From JAPUDQ01 sp964462335 (lineage in GTDB: Bacteria > Patescibacteriota > Saccharimonadia > Saccharimonadales > Saccharimonadaceae), in NCBI GenBank assembly GCA_964462335.1, contig CAYWYG010000012.1:1-25207 (forward strand): a stretch of DNA of 25,207 nucleotides. The letters are read 5' to 3'. Shown piece after piece: positions 5,896 to 13,187 of this stretch. The position numbers and the translations under genes are program-made. The notes under the pieces are model-generated. The model was not told the origin of the DNA. It did not search any database and saw only the letters and a list, made by a program, of their open reading frames with translations. Positions within the stretch are counted from its first letter, which is position 1. Every line of letters begins with the position of its first letter.

Positions 5896-6522
5896 TCAAT
5901 AGTATCTTGAGTACATGACCGCTTCAGACGTCAAGTCATAGCTCGGGATATTTTCATCACCAAACCATAGTTTGATCTCATTTATCGCTTCGGCAGATGT
6001 TTCACTCGCGTGGATGATGTTGTGTATCGAGCGCTTTTCGGCATTGGCGACCGACGGACTATCGACTGAGAAATCGCCGCGGATCGTGCCCACATCGGCC
6101 TTAAACGGCAGTGTATGGCCACAGAGTTTACGCACCATATCGATGGCCTGAATCCCCTCAACAACCATTGCCACGACTGGTCCAGACGTCATATAGTCCA
6201 CAAGCGCATGCGTGACTTCTTTGCCGAGAACGGTGCGATCATTTGTGCCGAGCACTTCTTCCACGGTGACATCGAGATTTTCAAAGCCAGAAACCGCTTT
6301 GTCGCCAAGACGCGTCACCCATGCTTCGTCGCTCATCGGATAGTGTTGTTTTACCTGCTCCGCTGTCGGTACAAACATCTTCATGGCCACGACCTTGAGG
6401 CCAACTTTTTCAAATCGATGGATCACTTCACCGATCAGTGCACGCTTGACTCCGTCAGGTTTGATCATGCAGTAGGTGCGTTCGAATTTAATCTTTTGAA
6501 CCGCTGGGTGTTGTTGTGCCAC
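5896..6522 (-). CDS. ndk: Nucleoside diphosphate kinase, enlarged form
   Basis: 208 aa. It transfers the gamma phosphate from ATP to nucleoside diphosphates through a phospho-histidine, balancing NTP and dNTP pools. Seen: TYCMIKPDGV (lysine at 21), MTSGPVVAMV (111-120), GTIRGDFS (145-152) and the active-site histidine in NIIHASET (H171). Usual bacterial Ndk is about 140-150 aa. Here roughly 30-35 extra residues lie between QHYP (59-62) and the MTSGP motif (WVTRLGDKAVSGFENL and following), and there is a C-terminal extension of about 15-20 residues. The start is a GTG with GAAGGAGA eight nt upstream. It lies 31 nt after uppP on the same strand and may be cotranscribed with it. Confidence 0.95.
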   Translation of the reverse strand: MAQQHPAVQKIKFERTYCMIKPDGVKRALIGEVIHRFEKVGLKVVAMKMFVPTAEQVKQHYPMSDEAWVTRLGDKAVSGFENLDVTVEEVLGTNDRTVLGKEVTHALVDYMTSGPVVAMVVEGIQAIDMVRKLCGHTLPFKADVGTIRGDFSVDSPSVANAEKRSIHNIIHASETSAEAINEIKLWFGDENIPSYDLTSEAVMYSRYY

Positions 6523-6553
6523 GATACTATCTCCTTCACATGTAGTGTTTGTA

Positions 6554-7345
6554 CTATTTTACCAGAAGTATGACGACAAGTACCGCCGCAAGTACGACCC
6601 GATACCAACCAAAGACCGTCAACGGTCGTGTCTGGAGGTATGCCATAAGGAAGCGTATCGAGAGGACGCCACATATGAGTGCTGCGGCATTGGCAACCAT
6701 TAGTATTGTAAAATTATCTATGAGATATATCCTGTCAGTCGATTTGATCAGTAATTTCGCAATCACCCCGCACATAATCGGGATGGAGACGAGAAAACTA
6801 AACTCAGCAGCTCCGGCGGCGCTAAGCCCCATCAACCGTCCCGCGATAATCGTGCTTGCAGAGCGTGACGTGCCTGGTATGAGTGCCAGGACCTGCACAA
6901 GCCCGATCGTCAGAGCGCGTCCGGGCGACATCGTCGCTTCGGTTGTCTGTTGCTTTTTGGGCAATGACTCAAGTATGATGAGCGCCAGACCGACAATTGC
7001 GAGCGTCACAACAACCGTCCATGAGCTCGAAAAAAACGAATTTTCCTCTATGATAGTCGCAAGCGCAAAACCTGCCAGCCCCGCTGGTATGGCAGCAATC
7101 AGAATATTAATCGCCAGTCGATACTCACGCTGCTCCACCATGCGTCGTATGATACGTATGATTGTATGGCGAAAATAAAACAACAGGGCGAGAAGCGTAC
7201 CAAGGTTGATCCACTCCAAAAATAGATGGTCGCTTGCCCCGCTCATGAAATTTTGCGCGATGACCAGGTGACCAGAACTTGAAATCGGAATAAATTCGGT
7301 GAGACCCTGAATAGCACCCAGCACCAACGCTTCGATAACTGACAT
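6554..7345 (-). CDS. uppP: Undecaprenyl-diphosphatase (UppP/BacA)
   Basis: 263 aa, the usual length. It removes a phosphate from undecaprenyl diphosphate at the outer membrane face so the lipid carrier for peptidoglycan and other wall polymers can be reused; the family also gives bacitracin tolerance. Seen: the N-terminal signature GAIQGLTEFIPISSSGH (10-26, with E17, S22-S24 and H26) and the second signature PGTSRSAST (157-165, with R161), plus about seven to eight membrane helices across the rest. The start at 7345 has no Shine-Dalgarno sequence; TATACT ends 7 nt before the ATG, so the mRNA should be leaderless. The ndk gene follows. Confidence 0.96.
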   Translation of the reverse strand: MSVIEALVLGAIQGLTEFIPISSSGHLVIAQNFMSGASDHLFLEWINLGTLLALLFYFRHTIIRIIRRMVEQREYRLAINILIAAIPAGLAGFALATIIEENSFFSSSWTVVVTLAIVGLALIILESLPKKQQTTEATMSPGRALTIGLVQVLALIPGTSRSASTIIAGRLMGLSAAGAAEFSFLVSIPIMCGVIAKLLIKSTDRIYLIDNFTILMVANAAALICGVLSIRFLMAYLQTRPLTVFGWYRVVLAAVLVVILLVK

Positions 7346-7352
7346 ACTTCTT

Positions 7353-7358
7353 AGTATA
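7353..7358 (-). promoter_or_regulatory. -10 box (TATACT) for uppP, leaderless
   Basis: GAGGTATACT on the minus strand, with 7 nt (AAGAAGT) between the box and the ATG at 7345, so transcription should start at or next to the start codon. No strong -35; TTGTTG at a 15-nt spacing is the best candidate. Confidence 0.55.
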
Positions 7359-7426
7359 CCTCATATATAGTAACAACAAGGCTAGAGAAGGACGTGTGTT
7401 GATGTCGTAAAATAACATAAACAGCG

Positions 7427-7432
7427 TATGAT
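7427..7432 (+). promoter_or_regulatory. -10 box (TATGAT) for the xer recombinase gene, leaderless
   Basis: TATGAT lies 6 nt before the ATG at 7439. No clear -35 at 16-18 nt. It is divergent from the uppP promoter about 70 nt away. Confidence 0.45.
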
Positions 7433-7438
7433 AAAGGT

Positions 7439-8377
7439 ATGGCAACAACTCCTTACTTCTCTGAACTCATCAGCGACTTCGTCGAACACCTCGAGGTCGA
7501 ACGCGGACGGAGCAAAAAAACAGCCGAGAACTACTATCTGTACCTCCAACGACTTATCGAATTTGCTGGCGATGAACCGATCACTACGCTTACAGCCGAG
7601 CTCATTCGCAAATGGCGGCTCTGGCTCAACCGCTACAAAGGTCCTGACGGTGAGACCCTCAGCCAGCTGACGCAAAGTTACCATCTCATCGCACTGCGTA
7701 GTTTCCTGCGCTATTGTAGTAAACGTGATATCGAGACACTGACACCCGAAAAAATCGAGCTGCCGAAAGTCAAGCGACACCAAGTCTCGTTTTTATCAGG
7801 TGATGAGGTAATACGTCTCATACAAGCAGTCGAGACCCAGGATACGAAAGGCGTCAGAGACCGCGCTATCATCGAACTACTCTTTAGCTCAGGTCTCCGC
7901 GTATCAGAGTTATGCAATCTTAATCGTGACCATATCAACCTGTCACGTGGTGAGTTCACTGTGCGCGGTAAAGGCCAAAAGGATCGCCCCGTGTTCGTCA
8001 GCCCTGAGGCAAGCGAGTGGCTGGCAGCTTACCTAAAGACGCGAACCGATAGCGCATCGCCCCTTTTTATCCGTTATAGCGGTGCACACCAAAACGAAAC
8101 ACACGGTGAAGATCTGCGACTAACCCCGCGCAGCGTACAACGCATTGTCAGTTTCTATGCGCGCAAAGCCGGCATTACCAAACATGTCTCACCACACTCA
8201 CTCCGCCATAGTTTCGCGACAGATCTACTGATGAATGGCGCCGATCTGCGCTCCGTCCAAGCCATGCTCGGTCATAGTAATATCGCAACAACCCAAGTCT
8301 ATACCCACGTCACCGACCCGCACCTCCACGAAGTGCACGAACGGTTTCATCGACGGCACAACAATACCACATCGTAG
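7439..8377 (+). CDS. Tyrosine recombinase of the XerC/XerD type
   Basis: 312 aa, normal for Xer proteins. These enzymes resolve chromosome dimers at dif sites, or integrate elements. Seen: an N-terminal SAM-like core-binding domain (about 5-95) and a catalytic domain with all six active residues: R154 in SGLRVSEL, K178 in RGKGQKD, H253 and R256 in PHSLRHSFA, H279 in LGHSNI and Y288 in TQVYTHV. The overall likeness to XerC/XerD and the absence of phage or integrative genes nearby favour a housekeeping recombinase over a phage integrase. CPR genomes often have a single Xer, so C or D is not assigned. Its TAG (8375-8377) touches the TAA of the convergent pilX-like gene (8378-8380) with no gap. 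Confidence 0.95.
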   Translation: MATTPYFSELISDFVEHLEVERGRSKKTAENYYLYLQRLIEFAGDEPITTLTAELIRKWRLWLNRYKGPDGETLSQLTQSYHLIALRSFLRYCSKRDIETLTPEKIELPKVKRHQVSFLSGDEVIRLIQAVETQDTKGVRDRAIIELLFSSGLRVSELCNLNRDHINLSRGEFTVRGKGQKDRPVFVSPEASEWLAAYLKTRTDSASPLFIRYSGAHQNETHGEDLRLTPRSVQRIVSFYARKAGITKHVSPHSLRHSFATDLLMNGADLRSVQAMLGHSNIATTQVYTHVTDPHLHEVHERFHRRHNNTTS

Positions 8378-9583
8378 TTATGGGCAATTATAGACAGAGT
8401 TCGCCTCATCGGCAGTAATCATCAGTTTGCATATATCACTTGCTATCTCAAGCGCATATTCTGGCATGAGCGTGTCCGGCGCACCGGGTGCAACTCGTGC
8501 TTGGACACGGCGAAATACATCATTGGCCTTTCCAGTGACGTCTACTTCAAATTGAACCCGATCGAATTGTAGCGATGCACCCGTGGCACCTTTCACGTCT
8601 GATACGCTGAGTTCCGCCGTTTTGCCGCCACCGTAGAGCAACGTCAGCCTAAGATAGTATTGCCGACTCACATTAAGACCCGTTATCTCTTTGCTGCACA
8701 AATAGCCAGCAGTACCACCCATGGTGCAGATACCCTGGACCAATGGGTATGATGCAGAGGTGCGCTGCATACCAGCCGTACCCCTATTGCCATCAGCACC
8801 TAAGCCGCTAGCTGTCGGTGCAAGATTGGTAGGATAAATAAACATCGTACGGCTCTCAGCGCTCACAGTATTAATATCAAACCCAGCACCAGACGGGTCA
8901 TACGGGATAAACTGTGCCCGCAGCACTGGTGGTTTTCGCTTCGGGGTTGCTGATGTTGTCTTCCAGGCTGCATCGGTTGTCAGAGCAGTCGATGCACCAT
9001 CAGCGTCATATACACCCTCAGCAGTTTTCCATGTGAGCTTAAGTGTCACGGGTACACCTGTCGTCTTGAGCGGTACGATGACGCTCTTGCCTTCATTGAT
9101 GAAATACTTGAGGTCGTCAAGCTTATCTTTGATCGTCAGGCATGTGTAGTACTGGCGGTAGGATGAATTGCCATCATCAGTGCTGATGAGAATATCATTC
9201 GTGCCAGATGATGCATCGTTTATACCTAATTGAGAGCGTAGCCCGTTCATACCACCTGCAGCACCCGTCAGGACGGTACATGGCGCAACGCTAGTCGTAC
9301 TCGAAAATATTGCGTTACAGGCGGCCCCTCCTCCACTTTTTGCATCATAGCCATTGGGAGTTTTATCGAGACAGTGCTGGATGATACGCTGCCCTTCTTC
9401 TATCCCTCCCTGTGCAGCAGCAAGCGCACTTGATGAGAGATCGTTGTCGGTTGATTGACGCTGTTCGTCTGACATAATCTTGATGAAGCTAACGACCAAT
9501 ATCGATATAAATACCATAAAAAATAACACCGTCAATATAGAGACCATCCCCTCTTCACGTCCACCAATATACCTGCTACTCAT
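8378..9583 (-). CDS. PilX/GspK-like minor prepilin, last gene of the minor pilin cluster
   Basis: 401 aa with a strong Shine-Dalgarno sequence (GGAGG, 5 nt before the ATG). Seen: a short polar leader ending in EEG, then a long hydrophobic helix (MVSILTVLFFMVFISILVV). This is the PilX type of prepilin N-terminus, and it lacks the Glu at position +5 that the neighbouring pilins have. The large exported part is Ser/Thr/Gly-rich with eight cysteines, an even number that would allow disulfides. In type II secretion the large GspK subunit also lacks Glu5 and caps the tip; the size, the missing Glu5 and the H-I-J-K-like order suggest a tip role here, which is inference. It starts 9 nt after the PilW-like gene. 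Confidence 0.82.
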   Translation of the reverse strand: MSSRYIGGREEGMVSILTVLFFMVFISILVVSFIKIMSDEQRQSTDNDLSSSALAAAQGGIEEGQRIIQHCLDKTPNGYDAKSGGGAACNAIFSSTTSVAPCTVLTGAAGGMNGLRSQLGINDASSGTNDILISTDDGNSSYRQYYTCLTIKDKLDDLKYFINEGKSVIVPLKTTGVPVTLKLTWKTAEGVYDADGASTALTTDAAWKTTSATPKRKPPVLRAQFIPYDPSGAGFDINTVSAESRTMFIYPTNLAPTASGLGADGNRGTAGMQRTSASYPLVQGICTMGGTAGYLCSKEITGLNVSRQYYLRLTLLYGGGKTAELSVSDVKGATGASLQFDRVQFEVDVTGKANDVFRRVQARVAPGAPDTLMPEYALEIASDICKLMITADEANSVYNCP

Positions 9584-9592
9584 TTCGCCTCC

Positions 9593-10219
9593 TTATTTGT
9601 ATCGTGAATACACACTAGTTTTAAATTCTGCAAACGCACAAAACTGGCCAAATGTTGGGCTACAGCTATAGGTAGTGACGCCGGCAACCGTCGTCACCTC
9701 AGGTGCATTATCACCCGTCGTTGATATGACCATGCCTAGCGTATAGACAGGCTGGGCAGGATTGGGCTGGGTCACGATCAAGTCTTGTAGCAGCGTCAAC
9801 CCGCCGAGCAATTCTTGAGCATCAGACGGCACTACTTTTTTTGTTGGAGAACTACAGTACGACAAAGCATTGGCATTGTTGACGACAACAAATTTGACGG
9901 GAGGGTTGATAGGTGTCGCTAGCGGCATGTCATACAGATTAGTCGTTGGGTCTGCCGGCGTATTCCATATATAGGCTCTACCTCCAATACACAAACGATG
10001 CGTACCGGCAAGCCTCGGGGTACTCCCGTAACGTATATCACGCGCAAGCAATTCCATCTGCTGACGTCCAACTTGGTTGATGTCACGTATGGCAATGCCT
10101 TTGCTGAAAAGATTTGTGGTATGCATGATGCCGTAAACGACAAAGAGCAGCAAGAATGCAATACCTGTCATGGCAAGCAACAGCTCAATAATCGTAAATC
10201 CACGACATCTACGGTTCAT
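9593..10219 (-). CDS. PilW/GspJ-like minor prepilin
   Basis: 208 aa. Seen: leader MNRRCRG followed by FTIIELLLAMTGIAFLLLF, a textbook class III prepilin signal with cleavage after G7 and Glu at +5. The start of the exported part (NQVGRQQMELLARDIRYG) resembles the PilW/GspJ pattern in which an amphipathic helix ends in ARDIR. The rest is a polar pilin head with four cysteines (CIGG, YCSS, SCSP, QFCAF). It overlaps the PilV-like gene by 11 nt and is followed after 9 nt by the PilX-like gene; GAGG stands before its ATG. Confidence 0.88.
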   Translation of the reverse strand: MNRRCRGFTIIELLLAMTGIAFLLLFVVYGIMHTTNLFSKGIAIRDINQVGRQQMELLARDIRYGSTPRLAGTHRLCIGGRAYIWNTPADPTTNLYDMPLATPINPPVKFVVVNNANALSYCSSPTKKVVPSDAQELLGGLTLLQDLIVTQPNPAQPVYTLGMVISTTGDNAPEVTTVAGVTTYSCSPTFGQFCAFAEFKTSVYSRYK

Positions 10220-10775
10220 ATAACCTCACAACAGTTGAGATCGTTTGCACATTTGTCGTTGTCGATGGCCAGCAGGCCATCACATAAAAATCATGAAAGT
10301 TACGCTTAATACCCGGCGCCGTAGGATCAACCTTCTGCACCCATAACCCCTTACCCGGTGACGGCAGACCAGTAGCTGCAATCAGGGATGTCTTAAGCTC
10401 ATAGACATTTGTAGCGTTACGCTCAATATAGAACTGGTGCGAAGCGCCCGAAGTACAAAGATCGGCCGATGGTATCGTCGTCGCTGTCACCGTATCACGG
10501 ATAGCTACCCACAGTGCCGCCGGTGTACCCGGAAGGGGCGTAACACCCAAACCCTTACTATTGGTATATTCATCACGAATGAAATTTAGTAGCTCTGTCT
10601 GTTCATTTAGCAGCATGCGTACTTGATTTCTTTCCAGCGAATCATACGCTCCCGATGCACCACGTTGCATGATCGCAAACATACTCACCGTGACCATCGC
10701 AAAGATAGCCAGTGCAAGCACTGCCTCGATGATAGTATCCCCCCGTTCGCTGCGATAGTCCTCTACGTGTCGCAT
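10209..10775 (-). CDS. PilV/GspI-like minor prepilin
   Basis: 188 aa. Seen: leader MRHVEDYRSERG, cleavage expected after G12, then DTIIEAVLALAIFAMVTVSM with Glu at +5. Aspartate rather than Phe/Met at +1 is unusual, though the leader is otherwise normal. The helix continues as RNQVRMLLNEQTELLNFIRDEY. The head domain carries two cysteines (DLCTSG, MACWPS). The order within the cluster (second of four) and the IEAVLALAIF core match PilV/GspI. The start overlaps the end of the GspH/FimT-like gene by 13 nt, and GGAG lies 7 nt before the ATG. Confidence 0.86.
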   Translation of the reverse strand: MRHVEDYRSERGDTIIEAVLALAIFAMVTVSMFAIMQRGASGAYDSLERNQVRMLLNEQTELLNFIRDEYTNSKGLGVTPLPGTPAALWVAIRDTVTATTIPSADLCTSGASHQFYIERNATNVYELKTSLIAATGLPSPGKGLWVQKVDPTAPGIKRNFHDFYVMACWPSTTTNVQTISTVVRLYEP

Positions 10776-11572
10776 ACCATCTCCACCGACCCGCTACCAC
10801 GCTGCGGGTCAAAATCAGTCTCGATACTAGCTCGCCCTGCACCAGAGCCAACCACAATGGCCGCAACGGGACTCGTACCCCCAGGATAGTCTGCCAGATT
10901 CACAATGCATAGCGCCGCTGACACACCCCCTGTATTCGATGTTGTGACGGGATTGGCAACAGATGTACCCATACCGCTATTTATCGCTGGAATAGTCATG
11001 TCAGCCGAGTAAAACATGTAGGTTACGATTTGAGAATTATTAGGACCGCGCAAAAACGCGATATTCCTGATGAGCCCTCGAGCTGTGTCTTTATTTGGGT
11101 CAGATAACGTCGCGAGAGTGGAGCGTGAGGTAACCTGAAACGTTGCACCCCATGCCAAGTCTATATCTTCAAGCGTCTGATCAACTACATAAGGATTGGC
11201 GGCAGCAATCTGGTCTGTGTCCATACCGATATCAGCCACACTCGTACTGTTGCTAATAACTGGACGAACCGTTATATGACCCGTGCCAGAAACGTCGGCA
11301 AAGCTCATGACCCTCCCAAGCATGATACAGCTACCACTACCAGGCGCCGATGATGATCCACCGCACAACGTACCCGTATCCCTCGTATTGACACCGTTAA
11401 GAACTGATTCGTACTGCTTGAGTATAAGACTATGGAGCGAGTTCACTGCATCAGAAAAACGAGCCTGCCGCGCCATACCATTGGATCCGATAAAAGCCAT
11501 GACAAGCAATAAGCCCGATATCGTCAGGAAAATCATCAGCTCAATGACCGTGAACCCCTTGCCCTTGCCCAT
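10763..11572 (-). CDS. GspH/FimT-like minor prepilin, first gene of the minor pilin cluster
   Basis: 269 aa. Seen: leader MGKGKG followed by FTVIELMIFLTISGLLLVMA, a class III prepilin signal with Glu at +5; the helix runs on to MARQARFSDAVNSL, the place where GspH/FimT proteins switch to the globular head. The head is longer than in typical FimT (about 160-170 aa in all) and has cysteines at LCGG, SCIML, LCIVNL and MVCDT. It heads the four-gene minor pilin run and has a TATAAT 10 nt before the ATG, so the cluster may be transcribed separately from pilD. Confidence 0.85.
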   Translation of the reverse strand: MGKGKGFTVIELMIFLTISGLLLVMAFIGSNGMARQARFSDAVNSLHSLILKQYESVLNGVNTRDTGTLCGGSSSAPGSGSCIMLGRVMSFADVSGTGHITVRPVISNSTSVADIGMDTDQIAAANPYVVDQTLEDIDLAWGATFQVTSRSTLATLSDPNKDTARGLIRNIAFLRGPNNSQIVTYMFYSADMTIPAINSGMGTSVANPVTTSNTGGVSAALCIVNLADYPGGTSPVAAIVVGSGAGRASIETDFDPQRGSGSVEMVCDT

Positions 11573-11582
11573 CTTGGTTATG

Positions 11583-11588
11583 ATTATA
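11583..11588 (-). promoter_or_regulatory. -10 box (TATAAT) for the minor pilin cluster
   Basis: A perfect TATAAT on the minus strand with 10 nt to the ATG at 11572, giving a leader of only about 3-4 nt. The candidate -35 (TTCCTT at 17 bp) is poor. It lies in the 58-nt gap after pilD. Confidence 0.5.
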
Positions 11589-11630
11589 TCTCAAACAACA
11601 GGAAGAAGGAAGAACGATAAAAGAAAACGT

Positions 11631-12440
11631 TTATAGAGGCAAGAATGAACGAATATACCACTGTATCAATTGGTTGCCCCATAGTACCGCGATAATACAC
11701 CCTATGATCAGAAATGGGCCAAACGGCACGCGCGACGAGCGCGTAAGACGCCGCGTGACAAGTCCAGGCACTACCCATAGAGTACCTAGCAAATTTGCGG
11801 CCATCAGAGCGACAAGTGCACCCTGCCAACCCGTGACAAGCCCAATAAATATATTTAATTTTACGTCGCCAAAACCAACATACCTACCTCTTGAGAAATA
11901 GTATAGCGCCCCATAAAGGCCTGCGATCACGAGTACCCCTGTGCCCATCGTTAGCAACGCACCATCGAGGCTCTGTCGTTCAACCACCGCAAACCGCAAC
12001 CAGCCAATGGCAGCCCCCACGGCCGCCAATGGCCATACCATCACATCAGGGAGCAGACCCCAGCGTATATCATAATCTGCAAGTGCGACCAGTGCGACGA
12101 GTGCGACCAGCCAAAGCCCAAACAATGCCCACTGTGCCGATGACATCAGCGTATACGGCCACACAAGATATGATATAGCCCACAAAAGCGCAACCGCCAA
12201 CTCCACCAGTGGCGTGTCGTCGATCGGCTTATGGCAATAGCGGCACTTACCTCGAAGCATCGCCCAGCTCAACACTGGTATCAAGTCATACCAAGCGAGC
12301 ACATGGTGGCAATGTGTACATTCACTGCGTTCGCGAACCATATCTCGCCGCTTATGAACCCTCCATACTAGCGCGTTCACAAAACTGCCAAAACATAGAC
12401 CTAGCAGAACAAGAGCCACAATGGCCACTGACGAATCCAT
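11631..12440 (-). CDS. pilD: Prepilin peptidase / N-methyltransferase PilD
   Basis: 269 aa. It cleaves the prepilin leader after glycine at the inner face of the membrane and methylates the new N-terminus. Seen: the N-terminal GSFVNALVWR block (18-27); two CxxC pairs, C41/C44 and C66/C69, which bind zinc in the methylase part; the peptidase aspartates in YDIRWGLLPD (D124 the likely catalytic one) and GFGDVKL (D192); and about six to seven membrane helices. All parts of the family are present, so it should be active. It would process pilA (upstream) and the four minor prepilins (downstream). A weak extended -10 (TGC TAGCAT, 12448-12453) stands 7 nt before the ATG, after the pilA terminator. 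Confidence 0.97.
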   Translation of the reverse strand: MDSSVAIVALVLLGLCFGSFVNALVWRVHKRRDMVRERSECTHCHHVLAWYDLIPVLSWAMLRGKCRYCHKPIDDTPLVELAVALLWAISYLVWPYTLMSSAQWALFGLWLVALVALVALADYDIRWGLLPDVMVWPLAAVGAAIGWLRFAVVERQSLDGALLTMGTGVLVIAGLYGALYYFSRGRYVGFGDVKLNIFIGLVTGWQGALVALMAANLLGTLWVVPGLVTRRLTRSSRVPFGPFLIIGCIIAVLWGNQLIQWYIRSFLPL

Positions 12441-12447
12441 ACTTCTT

Positions 12448-12453
12448 ATGCTA
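12448..12453 (-). promoter_or_regulatory. Possible extended -10 (TAGCAT) for pilD
   Basis: TTTGCTAGCAT on the minus strand: TGn followed by a 4-of-6 match, 7 nt from the ATG. No -35 is seen. It is supported mainly by position: a terminator separates pilD from pilA, so pilD needs its own start or read-through. Confidence 0.3.
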
Positions 12454-12465
12454 GCAAACTTGGCC

Positions 12466-12497
12466 GAAATAAAATACCCCGCGAAAGACGCGAGGCA
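12466..12497 (-). terminator. Rho-independent terminator after pilA
   Basis: On the minus strand, CCTCGCG (12495-12489), loop TCTTT and CGCGGGG (12483-12477) form a 7-bp stem with one G-U pair, followed by TATTTTATTT. It begins about 25 nt after the pilA stop. A T-run also follows the hairpin on the plus strand, so it may be bidirectional. Placing a terminator here would let pilA be made in larger amounts than pilD. Confidence 0.88.
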
Positions 12498-12521
12498 TTT
12501 TTGTGAACTATCTAAAGAAAC

Positions 12522-13034
12522 CTATTGGTTGTCTTGGCAGACAAATCCAGCTCCTTCTAGCTTCATTGCAACAGCATAGGCACGTGCGCCGATTGGAACC
12601 AATGCAGTACCAAGAGTAAATGAATCTGCCCCAGATGTACATTTAGCATCATCTTCATACGTCCAATTACCTGCTTTGTCGTCAGTTGACCCGAGCGTGG
12701 TAGCAAAATCAGTATTGTACGTAATCGGAGTTGGGTATTGATTACCAGATTTCGGATCAACCCAGCCACCAGAATTTTTAAGATACTGATTGACAAAACC
12801 CCCAATGGCAGTATTCTGCATCTGCGCAACTGTAGGAATAACGCCTTTCTGATTTGCTTGAAATTGATTAATCTGTGCACGCAAGCGACTCACGTCGTTG
12901 CGTCGTTGCGTATCACGCTGGCTTTTCTGAAGAGCCGGCAGTGCGATAAAGACCATCAAGAAGATGAGACCCGCAATCGCAAGTACCAAGACGACCTCGA
13001 TGATCGTAAAGCCTTGTTGTTTTCGCATATTCAT
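12522..13034 (-). CDS. pilA: Type IV major pilin PilA (prepilin)
   Basis: 170 aa from the ATG at 13034; a second ATG at 13028 would shorten the leader by two residues and gives the better spacing to GGGTGG, and the mature protein is the same. Seen: leader MNMRKQQG, cleavage after G8, then FTIIEVVLVLAIAGLIFLMV with Glu at +5, and a basic alpha-helix (LQKSQRDTQRRNDVSRLRA) typical of CPR pilins. The head ends with two cysteines (AKCTSG and FVCQDN) that could form the D-region disulfide loop. It is called the major pilin because it is the shortest classical prepilin here, has its own promoter with a leader of about 45 nt, and ends at a strong terminator. It should polymerise into the pilus shaft. 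Confidence 0.9.
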   Translation of the reverse strand: MNMRKQQGFTIIEVVLVLAIAGLIFLMVFIALPALQKSQRDTQRRNDVSRLRAQINQFQANQKGVIPTVAQMQNTAIGGFVNQYLKNSGGWVDPKSGNQYPTPITYNTDFATTLGSTDDKAGNWTYEDDAKCTSGADSFTLGTALVPIGARAYAVAMKLEGAGFVCQDNQ

Positions 13035-13084
13035 TGTCCACCCTTTCGATTACTAAAAATATATTACGTTGTTAATATGCCTTG

Positions 13085-13114
13085 ATTATAACGGAAAAAC
13101 CACAGTAAACACAA
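13085..13114 (-). promoter_or_regulatory. Promoter of pilA
   Basis: TTGTGT (13109-13114), an 18-bp spacer and a perfect TATAAT (13085-13090) on the minus strand. The start would be near 13078, giving a 40-45 nt leader with GGGTGG before the ATG. This is the one pilus promoter here that leaves a normal leader. Confidence 0.55.
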
Positions 13115-13187
13115 GCACTTTTTGCATCATTCTCTCTACCGTCAACACTGCCTATGTCAGACATAAAATTACTTGTATCAACCGTTT

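Noticed and set aside
7439..8377. Xer-type recombinase as evidence for an integrated mobile element
   Set aside because: No attachment-site duplication at the nearby tRNAs, no phage, plasmid or transposition genes; the protein looks like a housekeeping Xer.
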